From Lepraria neglecta (lineage: Eukaryota; Ascomycota; Lecanoromycetes; Lecanorales; Stereocaulaceae): a stretch of DNA of 64,000 nt. The stretch is taken from assembly GCA_033220425.1 (NCBI GenBank), contig CM065647.1:4340001-4404000 (forward strand), given 5' to 3'. Shown here in pieces: positions 31,734 through 41,755 of the stretch; position 1 is the first letter of the stretch; each line of letters starts with the position of its first letter. The notes under the pieces are model-generated. The model was not told where the DNA came from and did no database searches. It was given only the letters and a program-made list of their open reading frames with translations. A program made the position numbers and the translations under genes.

Positions 31734-32817
31734 GCAACTATCGACTGCCTTTCGTTCATGTTCATCACCGCCTTGTTTCAGTGGCGGGGTGTCAGACTAC
31801 CGCTGCCCAACTGCACATCCCCCTTTCCTTTCCCATCATATACTAACGGGTCATGTGGTCTGGCATGGGAATCTGTTCCTACCCAGAAGACTGATTCAAG
31901 GCGGCGTCATTTCTGATGGCTAGTCAGCTTATCCACTTCTTGTAAGTCATCTCATCATGCAGGTTATTGACTACGCTAATCAATCTCTTCAGCACTCCAG
32001 AGACTGTGCAGATACCAGCCATACCATCATACACTCTTGCACGTCTCGTTCTGATGCAGCTCGACCACCTTACCCCACGACATTCTCGACCTGACGCTCT
32101 CCCTTCCTGCACGACCCACAGTTCCACATCGGCCGCAGTCACACCACCGACCATGTCGTCCTCCTCCTCCGCGAGTCAATCATGCATCGGCCACAGTCAT
32201 CCTGCCGATCACCTCGCCATCCTACGTCAGTCAGAGCCATACGTCGGCTACAGTCACCCTGCCGACCGCTCCGCCATCCCACACCAGTCAGAGTCACACC
32301 TCAGCCACAATCACACTGCCGACCATGTCATCGCCATTCTCAGCACATCATCACTCTCACCTTTTGTCTCAGGCTACAGTGCAGCTCCAGGGTTGGCACC
32401 CCTGTCTCGAGCAGCATTCCGGTAGTACGAGCAAAAGAATTCGGCCACACTGACCTTCTACTAACCCGAGTGACATCTATCTTCTGGGCTACGTTACCCT
32501 TTTGCTTTGCTTTTTCACATTAAAAAAAAAGTCGAAAGACACCAAAAAAAGAAAAAAATACCCACTGTTTGTTTGCTGGGCGTGCTCCAGGGTGGCCCCC
32601 TGTCTCAAGCAAGCTGGCATTACTAACTGATGGTCAAAACAATCACCAAAAAAGCGTTAAACCGCACCACTAGTTAGATGTTTAGATTAGTTTACATAGA
32701 TGATCGCGACTGGTGTAGGAAAGTTACTGCTGACGATCAATAGGTCTGCTGACAGTGCTGGCAGCTTTGCTAACAGCTGATAGCTCTGCTAACAGTACTG
32801 ACAGCCCATGCCTGCAG
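31734..32817. repeat. 3' flank with a ~57-base minisatellite (about 32115-32335)
   Basis: Three to four diverged copies of a unit of about 57 bases, with the core TCGGC(C/T)ACAGTCA(C/T)CCTGCCGA. A second duplicated piece, GCTCCAGGGTGGC-like followed by CCTGTCTC, occurs near 32388 and 32587. A shorter 20-base repeat (TCTGCTAACAG-like) lies at 32743-32800. No gene is supported. Confidence 0.55.
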
Positions 32818-33139
32818 GCTCCCATGAGCCAGTAAGTCTTTTTCCCCTTCCCAGATCGTCGAGTGGTTCTGGCTGATACCTTTCTTTGTATACCATCTAG
32901 ATTCCCGCTTTGACAGTTTACCTTTGTTCGTAGGCTCCCATGAGCCAGTGAGTCTTTCACCCCTTCACCCCTTCCTTCCTTCCTTCTTCTTCGAATGGCT
33001 CTGGCTGATAACCCCTTACATACCACTTAATTTTCTGTCTGGCCTTTCGGCTCGGGGGCTCCCAAGAGCCAGTAAGTCTTCCTTCTCTCCCACTTTCTGG
33101 AATGGCTCTGGCTAATATCTTCCCTTGCATACCATTCAG
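32818..33139 (+). repeat. Tandem units that each look like an exon end plus a small intron
   Basis: Three units about 120 bases apart start with the hairpin GGCTCCCATGAGCC (third: GGCTCCCAAGAGCC). The hairpin is followed at once by A|GTAAGTC, A|GTGAGTC or A|GTAAGTC, then a pyrimidine tract, GGCTCTGGCTGATA or CTAATA (branch-like) and ATACCAT. Units 1 and 3 end in CTAG and TCAG, giving introns 32832-32900 (69 nt) and 33072-33139 (68 nt). Unit 2 reads CTTAA and lacks the AG. They could be duplicated introns of a non-coding transcript, or introner-like elements. No open frame runs through the intervening exons. Confidence 0.5.
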
Positions 33140-34779
33140 AATTCATCTTAAATTCGCGCCTTGTGTGAATTATCTCCATGTGCCTTGTGCACTACTTTTT
33201 TTTTCCACTCTAAACAGCTTGGCCTTGACGTGGCAGAGTGGCTTAAGGCTCCTTCGGGAGCTGAACCAACAAGCTTATACCCCATCACTTCTCCATTGCT
33301 TATTTCCCCTTATCCCCTTTGGCTGATAGGTTTTGTCTATACTGCATGTATTAGCGTCAGATTTAGTCGAGCCATGATGTCTTTGAATAGTTGTTTACCT
33401 TCTCGAGCAGTAGTGTTGTACTTGGAAAACTTTGTAGATAGGCAGAGATGGGCTCCATCAATCAATTAAGACTTCAAATCAAGTTTCACTCTTGTTCCCA
33501 GATCAAACGTAGATTCTCTGCTTTTAGGACACAGGAGACTGCAGCTCTTGACTACTTTACAATTGAACACAGCCCAATTTTAGCAGGATCAAAGCTGGTA
33601 TGTATACATTTCTGTTACTGTAGAGCTGTTAAATCGCCATGGGAAGGGTATGGAGCCCAATGTGCGTTGAATTTGCACTCACTTTGAGTAGGTTCTATGC
33701 CCATTTCATTGCCTGTAGAGCTGTTGATTCGCCAACAGGAAGGACTTTAATCTCATTGTGAGCTCAATTGATGCTAGCGTTGAGAAGGGTTTATGGTCAT
33801 TTTCTTGGCTGTAGAGCTGGAAATGAAGGGTTCTCTGCGTCTAATGGAACTGAGCGGGCGAGTCTTGGGTAGGAGTGAAGTGGAAAGCGTGGGATTTTAT
33901 GAGCCACAGGAGCAGCAAACGGCTTTTTAGGTGCTCTAATAGCCATCAATAGACGTAGTATGCGCGGGAGTTTAAGCGGGGTTTCATTCTTTGATTGGTT
34001 CTAGGAGCTGAGCACTAAGATGTCTGTGCTTCAACATCCGTATCTTGTAGAAGTGATTGACTAGGAAGACTTTCATTTTGTTATGGCTTCTACTCAAATA
34101 GTGCTAGGAAGCTGTCTAATCGAGCTCTAATTGAAACAGTTGTCCTATATACGCAGCTTGTTGGCCCGCTTATTTGCCGCATGCATGAATTCCTCTTGAC
34201 TATTAATTGGTCAACGGAAGCCCGTCTTCTCTCCATCCCTACCTCTCTCCTCCTTTTCTTTCGTCTTTTGGCACTTGGACTTTGCTGAGTTACCAGTATC
34301 GAGGGCGAGTTGACAAGAATCTGTCAAGTTGTGGAATCTGTAATACTCGGCCCTCGCTCCTCGTATCAGGTGCTTCCATTTCTTCGCAACTGGGAACAGG
34401 ATGCACGGTGCGGACCGTAACTGGGAATCCTGGTTCGCGGATTGGGGAAAGGGTTTCTGTATCCACGATGTTTCTGGACGTGACATCTACGGCCTGACTG
34501 GCTTCAAGCTCGCGCGGTAGAGGAATTGGTGCCTAAGCGGACTATTGCATTGGAGGCAACCTAAGTGATACTTTAGTAACTTCGGTCTGCGAGTGCTAAC
34601 CCGTAGAAGGGTCTTTGACCGCTGCAGCACTCCAATTTGTAGTAAGATCCCGGGAAACCTGTGCTTCTGGCTGGGTAGTATCCGTCACGGTCGTCGGGTC
34701 GAAGTATCTTGTAATCACTGAAGTCTGTGCGTTTCCGTGGCTGGAATGCGTTGTTTGGTTGGCTATCGACCTCCGATGT
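33140..34779. repeat. Gene-free stretch with ~95-base repeats (about 33617-33835)
   Basis: CTGTAGAGCTGTTAAATCGCCA near 33619 recurs as CTGTAGAGCTGTTGATTCGCCA near 33713 and, shortened, CTGTAGAGCTGGAAATG near 33810. A hairpin GGCTCCTTCGGGAGC near 33249 echoes the one in the units upstream. No gene is supported. Confidence 0.5.
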
Positions 34780-35215
34780 GTCACGCTTTCGTTTGTTGGA
34801 GAGCTCGGAGTCCCTCATTTCGTTGCATTGCGGTCCCAGGTGTTTGCTACTTTGTTAGCTGTACACCGGTAATGTGCCTCGTTTTAATTTGTTGGAGAGC
34901 GTCGAGGTGATTGATTTGATGCGTTGGGGAGCTGGGGATGTATCGGTCGTTTTCTGCCTCTGATGTGCCACGCTTGAGTTAAATGGAGAGTGCAGAAGAG
35001 GTCGCTGATGCTTTAGGGAGCGGTAGCTACGGGAATGCGTCATTCTGTTGGCTGTTTGCCACTGATGTGTTTCTTTCGTTTGTTCGAAGGCGCCGAAGTG
35101 GTCGTTGATGCGTTGGGAAGTTGGGGGGATGTATCAGACGAATGGCTTTCTGCCTCTGGTGTGTCACAATTCCGTTTTTCATAGGTTCGTGAGCAAGACC
35201 ATCAACTGCTGATTT
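34780..35215 (-). repeat. Tandem repeat derived from a coding sequence
   Basis: On the minus strand, units of roughly 130-190 bases alternate two motifs: ACACATCAGAGGCAGAAA followed by CCCCAACGCATCAA, and CTCCAACAAACGAAAGCG. In translation they give S-N-K-R-K-R-D-T-S-E-(V/A)-x-S in changing frames. The most 3' unit is open to 34573 (ending A-L-A-D-R-S-Y) and may be the C-terminus of a decayed gene. No intact gene is seen. Confidence 0.5.
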
Positions 35216-35789
35216 CAAATGGACCGGCTAACAGCAGATTATTGCCAGCCGTTTAGGCCAAAACTGTGGGTCAATGAGTACGAACTCTGAACGTCACTTT
35301 ATCCACATCGGGGGCTATAGAACCTGAGCACTGGTCTGTGAAAGACTCTTTGGCCAGTGGAGTCTGTACAATTTGAAGTGTACTCTCGAAGCCTTCGGGA
35401 ATAGACACATTACAGCTACTGTAAACTTGAAGCAATGAACTCAAGAGTCACTCTGCCTCTTAGTTGTTGCTAGCCCACAGCCGCGTAAACAACATCACAT
35501 CTGCAATAGAAGTGGAGGCTACAAATTGATTTGGAGCATAGGGCGCAGCAAACGAGGCATCCAGCAAGAGCTTGAGGTACCGTTGGCTTCATATTGCCAA
35601 GAATGCCAAGAATGCCAAGCAGCGGTTCAGCCCGCTGTAGCCCTTACGATCTCCCGCCTATCCGCAGAGCCTCAAGATTGGCATTGAGCAAATGTGACTC
35701 TCAATTGCTCTTCTCTAACGCATTCTCGTGCAATAATCCAGACCAAGCATACTGTCGGCGGAAGCACTTTTCCCACACCTAAAGAAGCC
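35216..35789. other. Gene-free stretch upstream of BRE2
   Basis: Contains the BRE2 promoter. A short AATGCCAAG tandem repeat lies near 35598-35625. Nothing else was recognised. Confidence 0.4.
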
Positions 35790-37893
35790 ATGGCCGACTC
35801 CCAGCAGCCACCAAGCTCAACCCCTCTAGCAGTCAACCAGACTCGCGTCGAAGATGCAAATACACCTATTGTATCTTCGCCCCTAAACCCTGATGCAGCT
35901 GCCTCACGAGTTCGCACACGAGAGCAGCGTGAGAAGAAAGCCGTGAGTCAAGCTACAGATGCTCGTCTGTCAGGACCCAGCTAAAGCACTGTCGTTCACA
36001 GACACTTAAAAAAAGAGAAGAGGGGGAAGATCAAGGACCGAACAAGAAGCTGAAGAAGTCATCCAAGGAACCTACACATATCTCGCCAATACGCTACAAA
36101 TTACCGCTACCCAAAGCAGTTGACTTCTCAACTCCCATAGCTCCAGTGTTCACGCTCTTGCACGACAGACCAGGACACCCCGCCTATGAATCATCCGAAC
36201 AGTAAGCCCAGCTGCTTCTACGCTTAGCTCATGGCTAACTGACCAAGTGTCTACTCCAAGAAAGGCTTCCGCTACACGAGAGCCATTGTCGACCCGCTCT
36301 TCCCAGCTATACAATACCACAGGCAGTCGGAAACAATCTTCCACCCTACCTTTAATCCAGAAGACACAGCGCCTCTGATCCTCTTTGGCGATCCTCTATG
36401 CCGTATAATAACTACGGACAAAGGCTTTCGAACTGCCCGAGCAAACGTATTTGCGAGGGAAGGGAGGTTTTATTGGGAGTGTAAGATACTTTCAGGCATC
36501 AAACCTGACCCGATGGATGAGCAAAGTGGTGGGCACATAAGATGCGGCTTTGTACGACGTGAGGCAACATTAGACGGACCGGTTGGATTCGACGCCTATT
36601 CCTACGGTCTTCGCGATGTTGACGGACAGGCAATCTACATGTCTAGGCCAAAAGACTTTTATGGCTCCAGCTTTGTGGAGGGAGAGTGAGCACCCAGAAA
36701 ATACCTCTATTATCACCAATAGACTAATGTTCCCAGCGTGATTGGCTTTGAGATCATCCTGCCCTCGGAATCCCTGCACAGAAAGGTGGTTGAAGGGGTT
36801 TATAACAAAGCCGTTGATGTGACAGACGACCTGGACCCTAGTGCAGCGAAAGAAACTGCAGATATCATCAGAGATAGGGTTCCCATCCGATTTAAGACGG
36901 TATGCCCATACTAAGCGGTTCCCTCCCCATTTCTTTAGTTTATGTAAGATGTTCGGGCATCAACGACTTGCATCTGCTCTCTGCATCACGACTCTTCCCT
37001 CTATTCATCAAGCGTGATGCTGACTCTCGGTTTTTGCAGCACATATATCATGAGGCTTTCGAGTACACTCCAGTGAAGCCACTCGAAGACTTGATGCACC
37101 CTGCTCCCGCTCTTAACGCAACCAACTCAACAACCAGCGACGATCCACACCCAAACCATCCAGAACCAGCCCTCAGGACTTTACCAATGTCCAGCATCAA
37201 AGTCTACCTGAACGGGAAACTCGTTGGGACCCCTTTCACAGACCTCCTATCTTTCCTCCCACCAGCCTCCAAGCCATTGAGTCAACCTGGATCACGGCAG
37301 GGTCTTGATGATGGAACGCTGGGATATTATCCTGCGATCTCAGTCTATAGGGTCAGTCCCTGGAGCCAAAATTTCCCCTTCTGACCTAAGTTCTGAGTCT
37401 TGAGACATGTCTTGGGAGCCTTTGCTCTCTGGACATATTTCAAGCCTCCAGATACCGTCTTAAAAAGGCAATGCTGACTCCGAAATCTTTATCCAGGGTG
37501 GGTGTGCAGAAGCTAATTTTGGTCCAGCCTTCTGGTTTCCGCCTGAGTCGCCAGATGTTGAAATGAAGGATGCTCCAGATACAAAGGTCAATCCAACAAC
37601 ACAGCAGCACATAGCAGGAAGCCAAAGCCGCTTGCGGCCTTTTGTGGAGCGATTCAATGAGCAAATTGCGGAAGATGTAATGTATGGCATCACAGTCGAC
37701 CGCCCTCTCCTTTTGGAGGTGTATGCTAACAGGACCTAGGTTTGATCTAATTGATGAAGTCGATTTCTGGTCGCAGGGCGTAGAAGAGGAGGACCAGGTG
37801 CCCAGTGACCTTGGTCCAAACGACCCCCAGGCGGCGGGCATGGAAGGAGCATTAGCAAACGGCGAGCTTAAGATTATGCAAGAGGATGAATGA
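35790..37893 (+). CDS. BRE2: COMPASS subunit Bre2/Ash2 (SPRY domain)
   Basis: Seven exons close exactly in frame: 35790-35942, 36002-36201, 36248-36685, 36737-36899, 37040-37351, 37497-37681 and 37740-37893. They give 534 residues. A charged N-terminus with a Lys-rich stretch (K-K-L-K-K) precedes the SPRY domain, which starts near residue 120 with F-T-L-L-H-D-R-P-G-H. It includes G-F-R-T-A-R-A-N-V and G-R-F-Y-W-E-C-K-I and G-F-D-A-Y-S-Y-G-L-R-D. A long insertion splits SPRY before Y-L-N-G-K-L-V-G-T and Y-P-A-I-S-V-Y. The C-terminal helix reads E-D-V-M-F-D-L-I-D-E-V-D-F-W, which binds Sdc1/Dpy30 in the family. Bre2 is a core subunit of the Set1 histone H3K4 methyltransferase complex. The last donor is GTATGG; the more obvious GTAATG nearby breaks the frame. 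Confidence 0.95.
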
Positions 37894-38764
37894 CGGCAAG
37901 CCAGCTTCGCCGGACCTCAAGGAACAGCTTGTATCACAAGAGACTGCTGTTGCTCAACATCGAATTCCCACCCATTTGTGCTTCGAGCAGGGTACGGAAA
38001 GCTCAGCAAGCAGATTCACTAAATACTTTGCCTCTGACCTTTCTGGCGCCGATGCCCCTGCTCACGCCCACCATAAGACATGGCTCCGACTCTCTCATGA
38101 TTCTTGCTATTCGCCAGGTCCACATTACAGCTACACCCCAGCTCGCGTACACTTCTGTTGTCATACGGGATATACGACACCTCTGTGCCGGTCCCAGTAA
38201 TACCACTACTGTCCCACTGATCACGACCAACCACAGCCACTCTCAAGATTTCTAAGAAGAGCGCTGTGTGCCTTCTGATGGTCCCCATCCGTCACGAGAT
38301 TCAAGAAGCGTGGAGCAGGACGTCGTCAAGGGGGCACGTTCAAGCTGCAGCCGCGCTTGCTTTTGGCCGACCTTATACCAAAGGGTTCACCCCACGGCCT
38401 CAAACACTGCCTCCAATCTCTTCCTTGATCCATGTCTGGGCCAAATTGGGCGTTGAAATAGTCAAGATCGGGTGAACCTGCACTTCGTCTAAATCTAAAG
38501 ATTCGTGCAAGCCCCTTGCCTCAAAACTTGAACAGCAAGATTTTTTGGAGCGCAGCGGGATGCTTTAACTATTCCATGTCAAGGCTTTAACCTAGCTTTC
38601 TGGTCTAGATACTATGCAAGAATCACAACCATGGGTATCAATAATGTGCCAGGTTCCAACATCGGCTCTCTAAAACGCCTGACCATGCCCTGAACTTGAT
38701 CGCCTAATACCCGTAATCCCCTTAAATCATCGAAATTGCCACATAGTCGTATATTCTGAGCGCC
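37894..38764. other. Convergent 3' regions of BRE2 and NC2-beta
   Basis: A 104-codon frame (37886-38200) overlaps the BRE2 stop and has no recognisable features. No gene is called. Confidence 0.45.
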
Positions 38765-39466
38765 TCAAGATTCCTGATTGAATTTCGACGTAGCCGACCT
38801 GAACAGTGCCTGCTGCTGCTCTAGTAGTTCCTCCTGTGTAAGACCGCTCTGGTCCATCTTGCTCGTCTTCTTTTCTCGCGTCTATCATCCAAGCCATTAG
38901 CAAACTATTCTCTAGAAGTTCTCAACCCTCCTCTTCTCATGTCCAAGCAAATTATCCCTCTCAAGCTGTTCATCAAACAAGGGCCATTTGTCTCACCTTC
39001 AAACTCTCCTTCATATCACCCGCACTCGCCAACACCTCCCTCACATATTCCGGAAAGCCCAGCTCCCTCAACGCCTTATCAATATGCTCCGTCGCAATCG
39101 TCTTCTTGCTCTCCTTTTCCGCGATCTCGTTCGCCTCGCTCGATATCAACGTAATGAACTCCACGCAACAATCTATGAGAAGATCCCGAGCGTCTTTGCC
39201 GAACGCTATCGAGGTTTCGGAGTCGGGGGATGCGAGGATCTCGTTGATGATTTTTTGGACCGTAGCTATGGTGGCAGAGGGTATTAACCGGAACCCCGGA
39301 GAGCGAGGGGGGAGAACATAGGGAAGGAGGAAGGCGAATATACCTTTGGGAAGACTGAGGTCATCAGTACCTTTTCTCGCGGAGCCGTTAGCAAACACGT
39401 CGTCTAGTTCGAAGTCCATGGTTGTAGTTGGGGATGTAACTCACCTCCAAATTCTCGGTCAGACAT
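38765..39466 (-). CDS. NCB2: Negative cofactor 2 subunit beta (Dr1), histone-fold repressor
   Basis: Four exons (39466-39445, 39370-39344, 39265-38997, 38881-38765) give 144 residues. The first two are only 22 and 27 nt and encode M-S-D-R-E-F-G-G and T-D-D-L-S-L-P-K. The CBF/NF-Y-type histone fold then runs A-T-V-Q-K-I-I-N-E-I-L, C-C-V-E-F-I-T-L-I-S-S-E-A-N-E and K-K-T-I-A-T-E-H-I. The C-terminus Q-S-G-L-T-Q-E-E-L-L-E-Q-Q matches the family's Gln-rich helix. NC2-beta pairs with NC2-alpha (Bur6/DRAP1) and clamps TBP on DNA, blocking TFIIA and TFIIB. A later ATG at 39419 opens a longer exon 2 but removes the conserved start. Confidence 0.95.
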
Positions 39467-40697
39467 ATTAGCTCGTTGTAGTACTTTGGATTGGGGCTCG
39501 TGACTTCCGTGGATGCTTGTGTATCAGTATCATGGTGCTTGGGGTGCTACCGTTTGAGAGAATACAATGCCTTGGCTTTTGTTCTAGTGCTCGGAAGCGC
39601 TAGCGCTCTTGGGAACAGCGCTGAAGATTTTCTTCAGCCTGCCATTTCCTCCATGTGCTTTATTTTTCCATGACCATTACAACTATTGAGAGAGACCTAT
39701 ATTTATTCCTGAAGCTCTTCGGTATTTTGAGAAGAAATCTTTGCCATTTGATCGTATTGGTGAGGGGTGGGGTTGCCTTCCTCATCTCGACATGAGGGAC
39801 AAGTCTAGTTGACGGACCATGAATCGAAGCGTAAGCTACTATCCCGTGCTCTTATCCTTGTATCTCCTCCTTCATATGATGAACTTCGTGTCGCCCCTAT
39901 CCGACTAGGAGCCACGGCTCTCGTGGAGACGTGACTGTCCTGCCAAACGGACTTTCTGAATCTTTGCCTCTACGCTCCCTATATTTTCGTATGCTCGAAG
40001 CTTACGGTGCCTTGAGCTGACTCGGATATGTGTCTGCTAGGTCCCATAATTCTCGTTAAAGCGCTCGAACGACGTCTGGACTATCGGTTGGCTATGGCGT
40101 CTTCTCGGGTAAGTCTCAAACTGTCCTAAAGGCTTATCAAACTTCGGTGCACCTTCTACGATTTGCGGGATGAGTAACACATGTACTATCAAATTCGGAT
40201 TTAGATCTTGGGTGTCGAATTGGCATACAAGGCTATATGGCGAAAGAACTTGGGTTCGATTATCTGAACTATCAAATTCCTATTTCACTATCCAATTATC
40301 CAAAGGGTGTCATGGAGGCTGACTACCCTTGAGTTTTCAGGCCAGACACCATGACTTCCAAGGCTATGGGATGCCTTCTTTAAGTAAGATATCCCAATCT
40401 CTTCGACTTTCTCCCTCCCAGTTCGACTTGTAATGATGATCCATTCACATTTCATGCTAAACCTGAGGTCACAACGGTCCCTGATTAAAAATGTTATATT
40501 CATCTTTCGGCTGAAATTTTTCCAAGTCATGGACCCACTAAGTACTTCTTTTCTACTGCAAGATCTATGCTAACAGTCACTATGAATACCAGGCGACAAG
40601 ACAACCAGATCACGGATCCCGGTATCGCAGCAATTCCGCGCTTTCCCAGCTACAAGCTTGTCAATACCGCAGCCTGAGTGTCTCGATACATGGGAGC
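39467..40697. other. Gene-free stretch
   Basis: Promoter side of NC2-beta and 3' side of the SDR. Short frames only; nothing was recognised. Confidence 0.45.
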
Positions 40698-41579
40698 CTA
40701 CCTGATAAACTTCCCATTCAGCTCCCTCGGAGGATCCAGCACCATCTTTGCCATTAAATCACCCGGGTCCGAAGGTTTCAGAAGCTTTCCTTCTCGATGG
40801 AGACCAAGAAATTTGTCGTTGTCCTTCTTTGCCATTATGGAGGAGTGAACTTCTCGGAGTTCTCGTTGCATCTCAGTGTCTACAACGCCTGGCCTCACCG
40901 AAATGCTGGTCACCTCAGGCTCCTCGCACGCTAGTTGGCCGGCAAGGTGGTTCATTGCTGCTTTGGTAGCCCCATATGCACCCCATGTGCTGACCGCTCC
41001 TACGGATACACCGGATGAGGTGAAAAGGATGCAGCCCTTTGATTCGTTCAACAGGGGCAGCGCAGCCTTGGCCTACTCCTTCTCAGTGATGATGACATGA
41101 CGTTCCTATCGGGACCTACAAAAGCAACAGCACTCATAAAGTTAACGTCAAAAGTCTTCTTCCAATCTTCGGCATTGGTGTCTCTGAGCTTCGTTACCGG
41201 GTCTATGATACCGTGGTTGACAATGAGTCCTAATCTCAAGCATTTAGCTACTCCTTTTCCATTTTAATTTGCATTTTTTGATTTCATCAATACCATCCAG
41301 CCTCCCGAACTCTTTGGCCGCAAGGTCGACCCCTTTCTGTGCCAGCGATAGGTCGCCTAGGTCACCGACAAGTACTCGCACATGCTCGGGATGTTTCTCT
41401 CGGAGCTTTTCAAGAGCGTCTTTGCTCCTGGCGATCACAACAACATCATTGGAGGTTTTGAGCAGATACTGAACAATCGCAAGACCAATGCCTACGTCAA
41501 ACGTCATTAGAAAAGCCCATACAATGTCAGTGTCATGATTACCTCTTGAAGCGCCAGTGACAATGACCGTCTTCGCCAT
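40698..41579 (-). CDS. Short-chain dehydrogenase/reductase (classical SDR)
   Basis: Exons 41579-41543, 41491-41294, 41229-41120 and 41072-40698 join in frame into 239 residues, within the usual 230-260. The Rossmann motif is T-G-A-S-R-G-I-G at residues 8-15. N-H-G takes the place of the usual N-A-G. The active site has T-S-S-G-V-S and Y-G-A-T-K. The C-terminal G-K-F-I-R ends at a TAG; a few more codons are common in fungal relatives, so the last exon may continue past a missed intron. SDRs reduce carbonyls or oxidise alcohols with NAD(P)H. Arg after the first Ser in the glycine loop hints at NADPH (inference). The substrate is unknown; relatives include yeast YIR035C-type enzymes. It is divergent from the TDA3-like gene 176 bases away. 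Confidence 0.88.
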
Positions 41580-41755
41580 CTCGCTGTTCGTGATCAGACT
41601 GTTTAAGTTGTTGATTTTAGCTCCGTTAATTTGTGGGAAAGTCTGTTCGGATACTACGTCACACTGCTTTACTTCACCGAAGATTCCCCGCCACATTTCC
41701 TGCACTCTTGGTGCAACATTGTTGACTATCCAAGCCATCTCAAGAGCTAGCTATA
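41580..41755. promoter_or_regulatory. Shared divergent promoter of the SDR and TDA3-like genes
   Basis: Only 176 bases separate the two start codons, so the two oxidoreductases may be co-regulated (inference). Confidence 0.5.

Noticed and set aside
33222-33290. tRNA-like stretch (TGGCAGAGTGG resembles an A box)
   Set aside because: No B box follows, and no acceptor stem can be paired.
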